Assembly: GCA_035712345.1 (NCBI GenBank)
Contig: DASTAY010000013.1
Location: 1 to 12,208, forward strand
Reading direction: 5' to 3'
From: VRUE01 sp035712345
GTDB lineage: Bacteria; Actinomycetota; Thermoleophilia; Solirubrobacterales; 70-9
DNA: 12,208 nt
Shown here piece after piece: positions 11,965-12,208 of the stretch. The notes beneath the pieces were generated by a model. The model saw only the letters and a list, made by a program, of their open reading frames with translations, did not search any database and was not told where the DNA came from. The first letter of the stretch is position 1, and the number at the start of each line of letters is the position of its first letter. A program made the translations under genes and the position numbers.

Positions 11965-12208
11965 GTGAGACGCCACGCGAGTGCATCGACCGCGGGATCG
12001 ACGTCAACCAGACGAGCAGCGCTGCCGATTGGCGCCTTCGCGGCGATCTTGGCGGCGCTCGCGCTCGTCGCGGCTTTGGCCAGCGCGGCCGTGCCCACCG
12101 CGACCACGGAAGCCGCCTCTGAAATCCAGAAGACGACCGCGACCCTGAACGGCACGGTCAACCCCGAAGGCGCCTTGCTCGAAGAATGCAAGTTCATGTG
12201 GGGGACGA
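11965..12208 (+). CDS. Exported protein with NGTVNP-type repeat, 3' end cut by window edge
   Basis: Start of a secreted or surface protein; 81 codons are visible and the frame is open at the edge. The GTG at 11965 is preceded by AAGGAGAG (11951-11958) at good spacing. The N-terminus has positive residues (MRRH, and RR at 16-17) followed by a long Ala/Leu-rich hydrophobic run at about 18-42 ending ALASAAV, a classic signal peptide with cleavage near 41-43. From about 58 the text TTATLNGTVNPEGALLEECKF begins a fibronectin-III-like repeat unit. From general knowledge, such NGTVNP..G....CKF.YG units recur in large exported proteins of Thermoleophilia. Nothing more can be said of its function. Expression is probably driven by the promoter at 11809-11837 through the structured leader. 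Confidence 0.8.
   Translation, partial: MRRHASASTAGSTSTRRAALPIGAFAAILAALALVAALASAAVPTATTEAASEIQKTTATLNGTVNPEGALLEECKFMWGT

Noticed and set aside
11862..12122. 86-codon frame starting MSVFLIVTG in the leader of the exported-protein gene
   Set aside because: The AGGAG upstream is about 13 nt away, the sequence becomes low-complexity Arg/Gly, it runs through the stem structure and overlaps the well-supported GTG start at 11965 in another frame. A short upstream peptide cannot be fully excluded.
1..12208. CRISPR array, tRNA, rRNA, insertion sequence or prophage genes
   Set aside because: No regularly spaced repeats, cloverleaf with anticodon, rRNA-like conserved stretches or transposase/integrase reading frames were seen on either strand.

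Overview
The window is G+C-rich throughout and reads as chromosomal DNA of a high-G+C actinobacterium. GTG and TTG starts are common, several promoters have TAnnnT -10 boxes placed right before the start codon, and the right end carries a Cys-containing RTX-repeat secreted protein and an exported protein with a TLNGTVNPEG-type repeat. I associate that last combination with Thermoleophilia/Solirubrobacterales, which is an inference from family knowledge and not a search result.

Region 1 (1-3118, minus strand) is a spermidine/putrescine-type ABC importer operon in the order ATPase (potA-like), Tat-type lipoprotein binding protein (potD-like), inner-membrane permease (potB-like, cut by the left edge). 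The second permease (potC-like) is expected just outside the window.

Region 2 (3119-3377) is a divergent control region of about 260 bp between the importer and the catabolic genes. It holds three inverted repeats, two of which overlap, and a plausible sigma-70-type promoter for the plus-strand genes.

Region 3 (3378-8956, plus strand) is a tightly packed four-gene unit: class III PLP aminotransferase, PucR-family regulator, alanine dehydrogenase, and an aldehyde dehydrogenase of the succinate-semialdehyde type. With the importer, the simplest model is polyamine uptake and catabolism. The aminotransferase moves the amine of putrescine (or a related amine or GABA) to pyruvate, alanine dehydrogenase turns the alanine back into pyruvate and releases ammonium, and the aldehyde dehydrogenase oxidises the semialdehyde. 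The PucR protein is the likely local regulator. A 19-bp imperfect inverted repeat fills the whole gap between the regulator and alanine dehydrogenase.

Region 4 (8957-9951) is a small accessory segment. It has a VapBC-type toxin-antitoxin pair (Phd/YefM-like antitoxin plus PIN toxin) with an apparently leaderless promoter containing two 9-bp direct repeats, then a convergent lone VapB-type antitoxin with no toxin next to it, then a perfect 19-bp tandem duplication.

Region 5 (9967-12208) encodes surface or secreted proteins: a 587-residue RTX-type calcium-binding repeat protein with ten cysteines, a strong GC hairpin after it, then a consensus -35 promoter with a perfect 16-bp palindrome in its spacer, a structured 5' leader, and the start of a second exported protein that runs off the right edge.

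The most interesting unexplained structure is non-coding: the palindromes at 3194-3296, the 6338-6388 inverted repeat, the vapB promoter repeats, and the 11809-11964 promoter/leader. I saw no rRNA, tRNA, CRISPR array, transposase or phage gene.
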